From NCBI GenBank assembly GCA_029940245.1, contig JAOZRF010000229.1, positions 1 to 5,320 of the forward strand: 5,320 bases of DNA, in the 5' to 3' direction. Below are positions 1-5,320 of the stretch, piece after piece. The DNA comes from Desulfobacula sp. Lineage in GTDB: Bacteria; Desulfobacterota; Desulfobacteria; Desulfobacterales; Desulfobacteraceae. The notes beneath the pieces were generated by a model. The model saw only the letters and a program-made list of their open reading frames with translations, had not been told where the DNA came from and ran no database searches. The position numbers were made by a program, and so were the translations under genes. The first letter of the stretch is position 1, and every line of letters starts with the position of its first letter.

Positions 1-174
1 TGTAACGTGAGTCTTCACAAAGGCGAGGCAAATTTACCCAAACGTTCTGTGATCAACATGACACAAATAAAAACAGTGAATAAACTCAGCCTGAAGGAAA
101 AAATTGGGACTCTTTCAAAAGAAAGGCTTATCCAGGTTTATGAAGGGATGAAACTTGTCATGGATATTCCTTAG
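1..174 (+). CDS. MazF/PemK-family endoribonuclease toxin, C-terminal fragment (5' end outside window)
   Basis: The frame is open from base 1 to a TAG stop at 172-174 and gives 57 residues. The peptide contains KGEANLPKRSVINMTQI, then KEKIGTLSKERL and a final helix ending GMKLVMDIP. This is the typical C-terminal third of MazF/PemK/ChpB-type mRNA interferases, in which a 'lpk-S-vn-sQi-tvdk' strand region precedes 'kiGtLs-e-l--v-~gl~-vl'. Family members are usually about 110-120 residues, so roughly half the gene lies upstream. As a family, these toxins cleave mRNA at short motifs and are neutralised by an antitoxin normally encoded just upstream; neither the antitoxin nor the catalytic N-terminal half can be checked here. 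No terminator with a T-run follows the stop. Family assignment rests on recognised sequence pattern, so the exact subfamily is open. Confidence 0.8.
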   Translation, partial: CNVSLHKGEANLPKRSVINMTQIKTVNKLSLKEKIGTLSKERLIQVYEGMKLVMDIP

Positions 175-269
175 GGAGAACCTTGCAGCAATATTTGTTG
201 CATTCCCGGTACTGGCTCTTATTATTGAGCTATGCCTGAACTCTAAGGGGCCACTCAGTATATCAGGCC

Positions 270-1076
270 TTAATCTGATCGGATATTTAATAAAAAATTC
301 TGGATTTTTTCCTTAATAATTTTTTCTCCAATATCAATAATATCATTATGCCCGCAATCGGGAATCTCAATCAACTCTTTTTCCCCTTTAAAATTCAAAA
401 CCTGAAGCCGGGCAAAATGAATGGGAATAATATCATCATCAATGCCATGAAAAAGGATAACCGGTGTCTTTGTCTGTTCTGCCCAGGCATGGGCATTAAA
501 TTTATGTTTCATTAAAAATGTTACAGGAAACAAAGGATAATGATACTGGGCAAGCTTTGCAATGGAAAGATAGGATGAGATAAGAATCAATCCTTTGATA
601 TCCGTTTGACTTGCAACAAAGGTTGCCACCCCGGTTCCCAGGGATTCGCCCATAAGATAAACGGGCAGATGCTGAGAATTCTTTGTTTTAATATGAGAAA
701 CCAGCTCAAGAGCTTGTTTAAGGAAAATGGATTCACCCGGCTTATTCACATCTTTTCCATAACCCGGGTATTCAAATACCACAAGATTTGCGTTAAAATC
801 CTTTAAAAGGTCGATAAAATAGGTTCGATCGCATGCACTGCCGGCATTTCCGTGGAAGATGACAATCCAGGAGTCAGGAGCAGGTTTTGTCTTAAGATAA
901 TAGCGGATACCATTTACAGACTCTGCTCTGGCATTGCGCGTTTCCATTGCCGGGCAGTCACCAAATTGACTTGCAGAAGGAAAAAACAACAGCTTATCCT
1001 GAAAAAAATAGAGGGCCACCAGAGCAAAGGCATAAAATGCAATGCCAAAACCAATGATCTGCATGATTAATTTCAT
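270..1076 (-). CDS. Membrane-anchored alpha/beta hydrolase (BEM46/ABHD13-like)
   Basis: This is a 268-residue serine hydrolase, probably tethered to the inner membrane. An N-terminal hydrophobic helix (about residues 5-25) is followed by an amphipathic stretch and then the hydrolase core. Visible motifs in order are HGNAGS (75-80, oxyanion-hole loop after a beta strand), a YPGYG turn (103-107), the nucleophile elbow GESLGTG (143-149, Ser145), the acid loop HGIDDDIIP (210-218, Asp214 as likely catalytic acid) and CGHND (241-245, His243). The triad is thus complete. Length and motif order fit the BEM46/ABHD13/YfhR-type group. The natural substrate is not known for most of this group; an ester or thioester hydrolase role is only inferred. 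The start is supported by a GGAG-type Shine-Dalgarno (complement of 1083-1088) about six bases ahead of the ATG; a second ATG lies at codon 5. The gene is divergent from the SYLF gene and convergent with the toxin fragment. Confidence 0.88.
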   Translation of the reverse strand: MKLIMQIIGFGIAFYAFALVALYFFQDKLLFFPSASQFGDCPAMETRNARAESVNGIRYYLKTKPAPDSWIVIFHGNAGSACDRTYFIDLLKDFNANLVVFEYPGYGKDVNKPGESIFLKQALELVSHIKTKNSQHLPVYLMGESLGTGVATFVASQTDIKGLILISSYLSIAKLAQYHYPLFPVTFLMKHKFNAHAWAEQTKTPVILFHGIDDDIIPIHFARLQVLNFKGEKELIEIPDCGHNDIIDIGEKIIKEKIQNFLLNIRSD

Positions 1077-1268
1077 TGCACTCTCCAGATGATATTTTTC
1101 TTCTCAACACAATCATACCCATATCAAACACTGTTTTGTATAAAAAGACAATAACATATACACAAACAACAATATTTTATTCTCAGATGTTAAAATAGCT
1201 GGAATTAAAACCATAAGACTGCTAAAAGAAATATAGTAAATTAAAATCAATGTGCAAGGAGGCAGATG
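1077..1268. promoter_or_regulatory. AT-rich divergent intergenic region, presumed promoters for hydrolase and SYLF unit
   Basis: These 192 bases separate two divergent genes and must hold the start signals for both unless transcription comes from further away. The base composition is strongly AT-rich, as expected for promoter DNA. On the + strand a TTGTAT (1136-1141) and a TATACA (1157-1162) can be seen, but the 15-base spacer is poor. On the minus strand a TATGAT-like -10 element is present without a convincing -35. I see no clear operator palindrome. The role is inferred from gene layout more than from motif quality. Confidence 0.35.
1256..1262 (+). promoter_or_regulatory. Ribosome binding site AAGGAGG of the SYLF gene (decides start)
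   Basis: This is a near-perfect Shine-Dalgarno. Two tandem ATG codons follow at 1266 and 1269. Spacing is only 3 bases to the first and 6 bases to the second, so 1269 is the better start. The alternative adds one Met and changes nothing in the mature protein. Confidence 0.8.
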
Positions 1269-1847
1269 ATGAAATTAATTCCGCTTAAACTAATATTGTT
1301 CTTTACAGTTCTTTTATTATTTATTTCAAGTAATGCCATCGCAGACAAATACTCAGACACCATTGACGTTTTTATGAAGTCTGATGCTGTTACGCCATTT
1401 TTTAACAATGCTTATGGATATGCGGTTTTCCCCACGGTTGGAAAAGGTGGCATCATTTTAGGCGGCGCCTATGGGACAGGCAGGGTATACAAACAAAAAT
1501 CCATTTCCGGAACGGTCACGTTGATGAAAGTCAGTATCGGCTTTCAACTCGGCGGACAGGCCTTCAGCGAAATTATTTTCTTTCAGGACAAACGAGCCTA
1601 TGAGGAATTTACAAGCGGAGAATTTGAATTTGATGGATCTGTGTCAGCAGTGGTCATCACAGTGGCTGCCCAGGCACAGGCAAGCACCCAGGGCAGCAGC
1701 GCAGGAGCAAGCCTGGGTCCTGCCACCGGCACACAGGCTGAGACAAAATACAGAAGTGGAATGGCGATATTTGTCCATACCCTTGGCGGGCTGATGTATG
1801 AAATGTCCGTTGGTGGACAGAAATTCGCATTTACACCTGTAAAATAA
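1269..1847 (+). CDS. Exported SYLF-domain (Ysc84-like) lipid-binding protein
   Basis: The protein has 192 residues from the second ATG (193 from 1266). The N terminus is a classic Sec signal peptide: MKLIPLK, a hydrophobic core, then a small-residue site SSNAIA with cleavage predicted before DKYS, so it is periplasmic or surface-associated. The mature protein carries the SYLF (DUF500/Ysc84) pattern: a helix with FMKSDAVTPFFNNAYGYAVF, the glycine-rich PTVGKGGIILGGAYGTGRVY (about 56-75), VSIGFQLGGQAFSEIIFFQD (about 89-108), and the C-terminal GLMYEMSVGGQKFAF. Eukaryotic SYLF proteins bind phosphoinositides and actin. Bacterial members are exported proteins with proposed lipid binding and mostly unknown roles. 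An Ala/Gln/Ser/Gly low-complexity linker (about 134-157) interrupts the C-terminal half, as is common in bacterial members. The selenoprotein gene starts 22 bases after its stop with no terminator between, suggesting co-transcription. Confidence 0.9.
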   Translation: MKLIPLKLILFFTVLLLFISSNAIADKYSDTIDVFMKSDAVTPFFNNAYGYAVFPTVGKGGIILGGAYGTGRVYKQKSISGTVTLMKVSIGFQLGGQAFSEIIFFQDKRAYEEFTSGEFEFDGSVSAVVITVAAQAQASTQGSSAGASLGPATGTQAETKYRSGMAIFVHTLGGLMYEMSVGGQKFAFTPVK

Positions 1848-1869
1848 GAAAATTTATTGAGTGGTATTG

Positions 1870-2760
1870 ATGGTAAAAGACAATAACAAAGTAATCGATA
1901 AGAGCAAAATAAAACAAAAAAAGCGCTTATGCTTTTTCATTTTTTTCTTATCCCTGCTTGTCAGCCAGACGGTTTATGGAAAGGCTGATTTAACGACGAT
2001 CAGACAAAAAAATCTTGATGTTCAGCCCCTGGATGTTGCCTCTTCAGAAGACGGAAATATGATTTTTATTCTCTCTTTAAAAGAGCTGATCATATATTCT
2101 TCAGAAACCGACCAGATTATCAGTCGATCCGCTCTTGACAGCGCCTATGACAACATAAGCTATTCTGAAAAAAATAAAACCCTGATACTGACCGGCAAAT
2201 CTTCCAAATCACTTAGAATCATCCGTGTTGAGCAGATACATGACATATCCTTATCAGACCTGCCCTTTAAAGGTCCTTCTGATGCGGCAGTAACCCTTGC
2301 AGTCTTTGATGATTACCAGTGACCGTATTGTGCTCGTTTAGAGCATTTTTTCCGGCAGTTGTCGGACAGGTACAAGGATAAGTTAAAACTGGTTATCAAA
2401 CATTTCCCCCTTAATAGTCACCCCTTTGCCCGCAAGGCTTGCCAGGCAAGTCTTGCTGCCCATCAACAGGGAAAATTCTGGGAATTTCATGAAAAATTGT
2501 TTGCAAATTATAGCGCACTCAATGATGAAAAAATTGAACAGATCGCAATAGAACTCAAGCTTGATATGGATAAATTCCATAGTGATATCAAACTGCCGGA
2601 GATCCAGGCAATCATTGACAGAGATATCCGGAATGGTAAGGAGATCGGAGTGCACGGAACCCCGACAATGTTTATAAATGGAAAACTGATAAATCCCAGA
2701 ACCTCTGATGATTTTACAACCATCATTGAGTCTGAATTAAAAAAAAGCGTTAACAAATAG
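1870..2760 (+). CDS. DsbA-like thioredoxin-fold selenoprotein, exported (Sec-Pro-Tyr-Cys active site)
   Basis: The two open stretches 1861-2319 and 2323-2757 are in the same frame, separated only by TGA at 2320-2322. Read through as selenocysteine, they give 296 residues from the ATG at 1870, ending at TAG. Residues 20-36 are a signal-peptide hydrophobic core after KIKQKKR, with likely cleavage after VYG. Residues about 54-122 resemble two beta-propeller-like blades ([15 protein letters not shown], then [18 protein letters not shown]). The DsbA/Thioredoxin_4 domain begins at [19 protein letters not shown] (132-150), then Sec151-Pro-Tyr-Cys154, the helical insert with [20 protein letters not shown], and the cis-proline loop GVHGTPTMF (Pro265). 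In DsbA relatives this position is CPYC or CPHC, so Sec replaces the exposed catalytic Cys. It probably acts in periplasmic thiol oxidation, reduction or isomerisation; direction is unknown. A weak GAGTGG (1859-1864) favours ATG 1870; GTG at 1861 is an alternative. A nonsense mutation is the competing explanation. An automatic annotation would split it into two genes. Confidence 0.9.
2320..2322 (+). other. In-frame TGA read as selenocysteine codon (Sec151)
   Basis: The TGA follows VFDDYQ and precedes [10 protein letters not shown], which places it at the first residue of a C-x-x-C thioredoxin-fold active site. Homology-type features continue on both sides without any frame change, and the second cysteine is kept. 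This is the classical signature of a redox selenoprotein. The selA, selB, selC and selD genes needed for insertion are not in the window. Confidence 0.9.
2330..2346 (+). promoter_or_regulatory. Second hairpin just after the Sec codon (alternative or accessory SECIS)
   Basis: TGCTC (2331-2335) pairs perfectly with GAGCA (2341-2345) around the loop GTTTA, with a possible extra G-U pair at 2330/2346. The loop starts with GT, as SelB-binding loops often do, but only 13 bases separate it from the TGA, which is short. A lower stem CCG (2323-2325) with CGG (2353-2355) could extend it, at the cost of the hairpin at 2351-2366. Which one SelB recognises cannot be decided by eye. Confidence 0.45.
2351..2366 (+). 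promoter_or_regulatory. Candidate bacterial SECIS hairpin (best fit)
   Basis: Bases 2351-2356 (TCCGGC) pair with 2361-2366 (GTCGGA) in a six-pair stem with one G-U wobble. They close a four-base loop AGTT that has G at its second position. The loop begins 34 bases after the TGA. As I recall the published bacterial SECIS model, the apical loop should lie about 16-37 bases downstream and have a G in its first two positions, so this hairpin fits. It lies inside the coding frame, as bacterial SECIS elements do. Pairing was done by eye with no energy calculation. Confidence 0.6.
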
Positions 2761-2779
2761 CCAGTGGTTTAAACTGATC

Positions 2780-2953
2780 ATGGTTCAGCCAACAGACATT
2801 CATCGGGTTCAGGATACCCTTGGGAATCCGCTGTTTACCAATCAGCTTGCCCTTGAATCAAGCCCATATCTGCTTCAACATGCCCACAATCCAGTAAACT
2901 GGTATCCATGGGGAGAAAGACCTCACAAAAAACACTGGATTATCTTTTTCTAA
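2780..2953 (+). pseudogene. N-terminal remnant of a DUF255 / YyaL-SSP411-type thioredoxin-domain protein
   Basis: A 57-codon frame from ATG 2780 to TAA 2951-2953 contains [20 protein letters not shown]. This is the strongly conserved N terminus of DUF255 proteins (YyaL, spermatogenesis-associated protein 20). Intact members are around 600-700 residues, with a thioredoxin-like domain followed by an (alpha/alpha)6-barrel-like domain. Here the similarity stops right after WGE, before the conserved helix and before the CHWC-type active-site region. The remaining residues ([11 protein letters not shown]) match nothing I recognise. The other two frames downstream also show no DUF255 continuation, so this is a truncation and not a simple frameshift. 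No Shine-Dalgarno precedes the ATG. It is most likely a dead remnant left by a deletion. Confidence 0.75.
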
Positions 2954-3007
2954 AATTTTTGACAACAGATACATACTCAATTGGTATTTATGAGATTTTG
3001 ATATACA

Positions 3008-3036
3008 TTGAAAGTATTGTATTCTTATGCTACAAT
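3008..3036 (+). promoter_or_regulatory. Sigma70-type extended -10 promoter for the MOSC-YcaO unit
   Basis: TTGAAA (3008-3013) and TACAAT (3031-3036) each match five of six consensus positions and are separated by exactly 17 bases. A TG at 3028-3029, one base ahead of the -10 box, adds the extended -10 motif. Predicted transcription starts near 3043, giving a leader of about 60 bases before the GTG at 3104. No operator or riboswitch structure is obvious in that leader. Confidence 0.7.
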
Positions 3037-3090
3037 GTGATATAAAAATTCTTATGTTTGAATTTATTTTTATTGATTTAATTATTTTTC

Positions 3091-3095
3091 AGGAG
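3091..3095 (+). promoter_or_regulatory. Ribosome binding site AGGAG supporting the GTG start of the MOSC gene
   Basis: AGGAG ends eight bases before GTG 3104. It is the only good Shine-Dalgarno near the 5' end of this frame. The encoded protein then begins MKIVSIATS, the usual first strand of short MOSC proteins, so the non-ATG start is well supported. Confidence 0.8.
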
Positions 3096-3103
3096 AAAAC
3101 AGA

Positions 3104-3538
3104 GTGAAGATAGTCTCCATAGCCACCAGCAAAAAAAAAGGAACCATAAAAAAATGTATCCTCCAGGCGGAACTTATAGAAAACCACGGGATTAAAGAGG
3201 ATGCCCACGCAGGCAACTGGCACAGACAATTAAGTTTTCTGGCTTCCGAAAGTATTGAAAATGCCGGCACCGAGGATTTTAAACTGAACTTTGGGGATTT
3301 TGCAGAAAATATTGCAACAATGGGAATTGACTGGAAAAATCAGCCCATTGGTCAGGTTTTTACTTTAGGGGATGAAGCACAAGTAGAAATCACCCAGATC
3401 GGAAAAGAGTGTCATAAAAAATGTGCTATTTACTACAGGGCCGGGGATTGCATTATGCCCAAAGAAGGTGTATTTGCTAAAATTCTTAAAGGCGGAACCA
3501 TCAAAATTGGGGACAAAATAGAGCGAGTGATAAAATAA
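3104..3538 (+). CDS. MOSC-domain protein (stand-alone, 144 residues)
   Basis: The whole protein is a single MOSC domain, the fold also found at the C terminus of molybdenum-cofactor sulfurases and in YiiM-type proteins. Recognisable elements are the first strand KIVSIATS, GIKEDAHAG (29-37, family 'GI-gD-Ha'), HRQLSFLA (40-47), FGDFAENI (63-70, family 'GdF-EN'), FTLGDEAQVEITQIG (86-100), a Cys cluster CHKKC (103-107), then GDCIMPKEGVFAKILKGG (114-131) and GDKIE. This C-terminal pattern is the one seen in small bacterial MOSC proteins encoded near, or fused to, MogA/MoaB-type molybdopterin proteins. The domain is thought to bind sulfur or metal-sulfur species through its conserved cysteine; the exact reaction of this short group is not established. 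No signal peptide, so cytoplasmic. It begins with GTG and is followed after 22 bases by the YcaO gene, so the two are probably one transcript. Confidence 0.9.
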   Translation: MKIVSIATSKKKGTIKKCILQAELIENHGIKEDAHAGNWHRQLSFLASESIENAGTEDFKLNFGDFAENIATMGIDWKNQPIGQVFTLGDEAQVEITQIGKECHKKCAIYYRAGDCIMPKEGVFAKILKGGTIKIGDKIERVIK

Positions 3539-3560
3539 GGATTTATTTCAAGGACAATTC

Positions 3561-5315
3561 ATGAGTTATAAAATTGAATTAAAAGATGCCCTTAAAGGCT
3601 ATACCTATGACCAGGACAAGATCATGTCTCCGGAAAAGACAGTGGCAGGATTTAAGGAAAAAACATCCAGGCTGAATCTTGATATTTTAAGCCGGACCAG
3701 AAGAATTGATAACGGGCGGCTGGACATACCGGTTTTTTTCAGTGAATGCGGCACGGATGCCATAAATGTGGTGGGAACCAAAAAACAAATGGGTAAAGGC
3801 GGAACCCCTGCACAATCAGAAGCCAGTGCAGTGATGGAGCTTGCAGAACGCTTCAGTTTTTTTTCTTTTGTACAAAAAAATAAAAATTTTTTCTATTCAA
3901 CCCCAAAAGCATTGGGGGAAAAAGCCCTTTCCTATGAACAGATCATAAAATCTGTCCATGATAACAAAACAGATGCCTTAAACGTAAAACCAATCTTTGA
4001 TGCCCTCCCTTTAAAATGGACCAGAGGATATAACCTGACCAGACAACAAGAAGTTTTGATCCCTTTTAACTGGTTTTACATGATCAATGAATTTAATGGC
4101 CCCAGCGCGGGAAATTGTACGGAAGAAGCATTAAGCCAGGGAATTTGCGAGATTGTGGAGCGGCATACCTCTTCTATTATCAGCCATGGAAAAGTGAATG
4201 TGCCGGGGATCAATCTGGATTCTTTTACAGATCCGCTGGTCATTGAACTGCTGGATAAATTTAAAAAACAGGGAATACATGTTTATGCTTCAGATTTTTC
4301 CCTGGATACAGGAATCCCCACTATTGGGATTCTTGCCTGGGATCCTTCAACCTTCCCTGAGTTAAGCGAAATTGTATGGACAGCAGGAACATCCCCAGAC
4401 CCTGAAAAAGCCATGAGCCGGGCTCTCACTGAAACAGCCCAGCTTGCCGGCGATTTTAATTCCAGCTCCAATTATGTGGCCAGCGGTCTGCCTAAATTTA
4501 CCAATATTAAAGATGCCGGATTTATCACCCATCCTGAACGGGTGATCAATGCCGATACCTTACCCGACCTTTCAGACAATAATATTAAAACAGAGGTGGA
4601 AAACCTGATCCAGACGCTTGACAACAAGGGGTATCAGGTTCTTGCCATCAGCACCATGCATAAAAAGCTTGAGGTTCCGGCATTTTATACCATCATCCCC
4701 GGGGCACATTTCAGGGAAAGAGCCGTTGCCGCAAGCGTAGGCATGTTTTCCGCCCGGCTTATCACAGAGAATTTTGACTCTGCCCAGGCATTGTCAAAGC
4801 TGGATGATCTGGAAAAGGCTCTGCCTGCAAAATACTATACCAGTTTTTATAAGGGGCTTATGTTTAACGCCATCTATGACCATGAAAAGGCTTTAACCGA
4901 ATTTGAAACTGCCCTTAAAAGAGACCCGGCAAAGCTGAACATGCCGGATATTTATTCCCATATGGGAGCCTGCTTAAAAGATCTTGAACAATATGAACGC
5001 GCCATTGAAATCTGTAACCTTGGCCTTGAAATTGACAATCAGCGCCCGGATATCTTTAATACCATGGGAGTGTGTCATTTCATGCAGAAAAACCACAAAA
5101 CCGCCATTACCTGTTTTGAAAATGCCCTGGAGGTTGACCCCTCCCTTGCCATCAACTATGCCAACATTGGTTCAAATTACAGGGATATTGGAGAAATCAA
5201 GCTTGCCATTGAATACTATGAAATGGCCCTTAAAATAGATCCCGCCATTACCTTTGCCAGGGATAATATTGAAAGATTGAAAAATAAACCAATTCATCCT
5301 TCTGAACAACGATAA
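3561..5315 (+). CDS. YcaO-domain ATP-dependent enzyme with four C-terminal TPR repeats
   Basis: This is a 584-residue cytoplasmic protein. Residues about 60-400 form a YcaO domain: MGKGGTPAQSEASAVMELAER (77-97; Glu93 and Glu96 in the S-x3-E-x2-E-R nucleotide/Mg motif), GNCTEEALSQGICEIVERH (184-202; Glu197, Glu200) and MSRALTETAQLAGDF (285-299; Glu291, Gln294). The acidic ATP/Mg-binding set therefore appears intact. YcaO enzymes activate peptide amide oxygens with ATP to make azolines, thioamides or amidines. The PxPxP C-terminal tail of azoline-forming members is absent. Instead, four TPR units span about 425-456, 462-493, 496-527 and 529-561, a likely protein-docking module. E. coli YcaO has similar length and also a TPR-like C terminus, but the N-terminal half here looks unlike it. 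Start is fixed by AAGGA at 3550-3554, six bases before ATG. No TfuA, dehydrogenase, transporter or precursor peptide is nearby, so the substrate is unknown. Confidence 0.9.
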   Translation: MSYKIELKDALKGYTYDQDKIMSPEKTVAGFKEKTSRLNLDILSRTRRIDNGRLDIPVFFSECGTDAINVVGTKKQMGKGGTPAQSEASAVMELAERFSFFSFVQKNKNFFYSTPKALGEKALSYEQIIKSVHDNKTDALNVKPIFDALPLKWTRGYNLTRQQEVLIPFNWFYMINEFNGPSAGNCTEEALSQGICEIVERHTSSIISHGKVNVPGINLDSFTDPLVIELLDKFKKQGIHVYASDFSLDTGIPTIGILAWDPSTFPELSEIVWTAGTSPDPEKAMSRALTETAQLAGDFNSSSNYVASGLPKFTNIKDAGFITHPERVINADTLPDLSDNNIKTEVENLIQTLDNKGYQVLAISTMHKKLEVPAFYTIIPGAHFRERAVAASVGMFSARLITENFDSAQALSKLDDLEKALPAKYYTSFYKGLMFNAIYDHEKALTEFETALKRDPAKLNMPDIYSHMGACLKDLEQYERAIEICNLGLEIDNQRPDIFNTMGVCHFMQKNHKTAITCFENALEVDPSLAINYANIGSNYRDIGEIKLAIEYYEMALKIDPAITFARDNIERLKNKPIHPSEQR

Positions 5316-5320
5316 ACCCC

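Larger units (their letters stand above)
2954..3103. other. AT-rich non-coding stretch upstream of the MOSC gene
   Basis: Together with the remnant before it, this makes a 343-base stretch (2761-3103) without an intact gene. It holds the promoter at 3008-3036 and the ribosome binding site at 3091-3095. A consensus TTGACA at 2959-2964 has no -10 element at usable spacing. No tRNA, repeat array or T-run terminator hairpin is visible. Confidence 0.6.

Noticed and set aside
185..201. Inverted repeat GCAGCAA / TTGTTGC after the toxin gene as terminator
   Set aside because: The stem has a G-U pair, a 3-base loop and no T-run on either strand; too weak to call.
234..268. Inverted repeat GCCTGA / TCAGGC between the convergent genes
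   Set aside because: Only six pairs around a 23-base loop, with no T-run; compatible with chance.
606..1070. + strand reading frames opposite the hydrolase gene
   Set aside because: They mirror a well-supported minus-strand gene, lack recognisable domains and have no convincing ribosome binding sites.
2320..2322. TGA as a true stop making a pseudogene
   Set aside because: It would need a chance mutation exactly at the catalytic Cys codon while all other motifs remain intact and a SECIS-like hairpin follows; kept only as the alternative explanation.
2359..2760. Separate thioredoxin-fold gene starting at TTG 2359
   Set aside because: The TTG lies inside the redox domain after the active site, has no Shine-Dalgarno, and is in the same frame as the upstream half; it is the read-through part of the selenoprotein.
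2761..2776. CAGT/ACTG with GTTTAAAC palindrome as a terminator of the selenoprotein gene
   Set aside because: The stem is four pairs with an AT-rich centre and no T-run follows.
2959..2990. Consensus -35 TTGACA as a promoter
   Set aside because: The nearest -10-like TATTTA lies 20 bases away, outside the usual 16-18; the promoter at 3008-3036 is far better.
4984..5238. Frame inside the TPR region of the YcaO gene
   Set aside because: It is a shifted-frame shadow of the TPR repeats with no independent support.

Overview
The window looks like chromosomal DNA of an anaerobic, AT-leaning Desulfobacterota-type bacterium, probably a Desulfobacterales sulfate reducer. This is inferred from three things: a selenocysteine-containing DsbA-like protein, a stand-alone YcaO protein beside a MOSC-domain protein, and general protein style. 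No marker gene in the window proves it.

Layout. Positions 1-174 hold the 3' end of a MazF/PemK-family toxin gene on the + strand. Positions 270-1076 (minus strand) encode a membrane-anchored alpha/beta hydrolase that converges on it. A 192-base AT-rich divergent intergenic region follows. Next come two closely spaced + strand genes for exported proteins. The first is a SYLF-domain protein (1269-1847). The second is a DsbA-like thiol oxidoreductase (1870-2760) whose frame is interrupted by an in-frame TGA at 2320-2322. That TGA sits exactly where the first cysteine of the CPYC active site belongs, and hairpins follow it, so I read the two half-frames as one selenoprotein with a Sec-Pro-Tyr-Cys active site. 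This is the most notable item in the window.

Positions 2761-3103 carry no intact gene. They hold a short remnant of a DUF255 (YyaL/SSP411-type) gene at 2780-2953, then AT-rich DNA with a good extended -10 sigma70-type promoter at 3008-3036. That promoter probably drives the last two genes: a MOSC-domain protein (3104-3538, GTG start with a clear Shine-Dalgarno) and, 22 bases on, a 584-residue YcaO-domain protein with four C-terminal TPR repeats (3561-5315).

How the genes may work together (inference). SYLF and the selenoprotein look like a two-gene envelope unit, with the selenoprotein doing periplasmic thiol chemistry. MOSC and YcaO look like a two-gene cytoplasmic unit. MOSC domains are linked to molybdenum-cofactor and sulfur handling, and YcaO proteins perform ATP-dependent amide-backbone activation, including thioamide formation. 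The pair is therefore a candidate sulfur-transfer system of unknown substrate. No selenocysteine machinery, TfuA partner, precursor peptide or DsbB/VKOR partner lies in the window.
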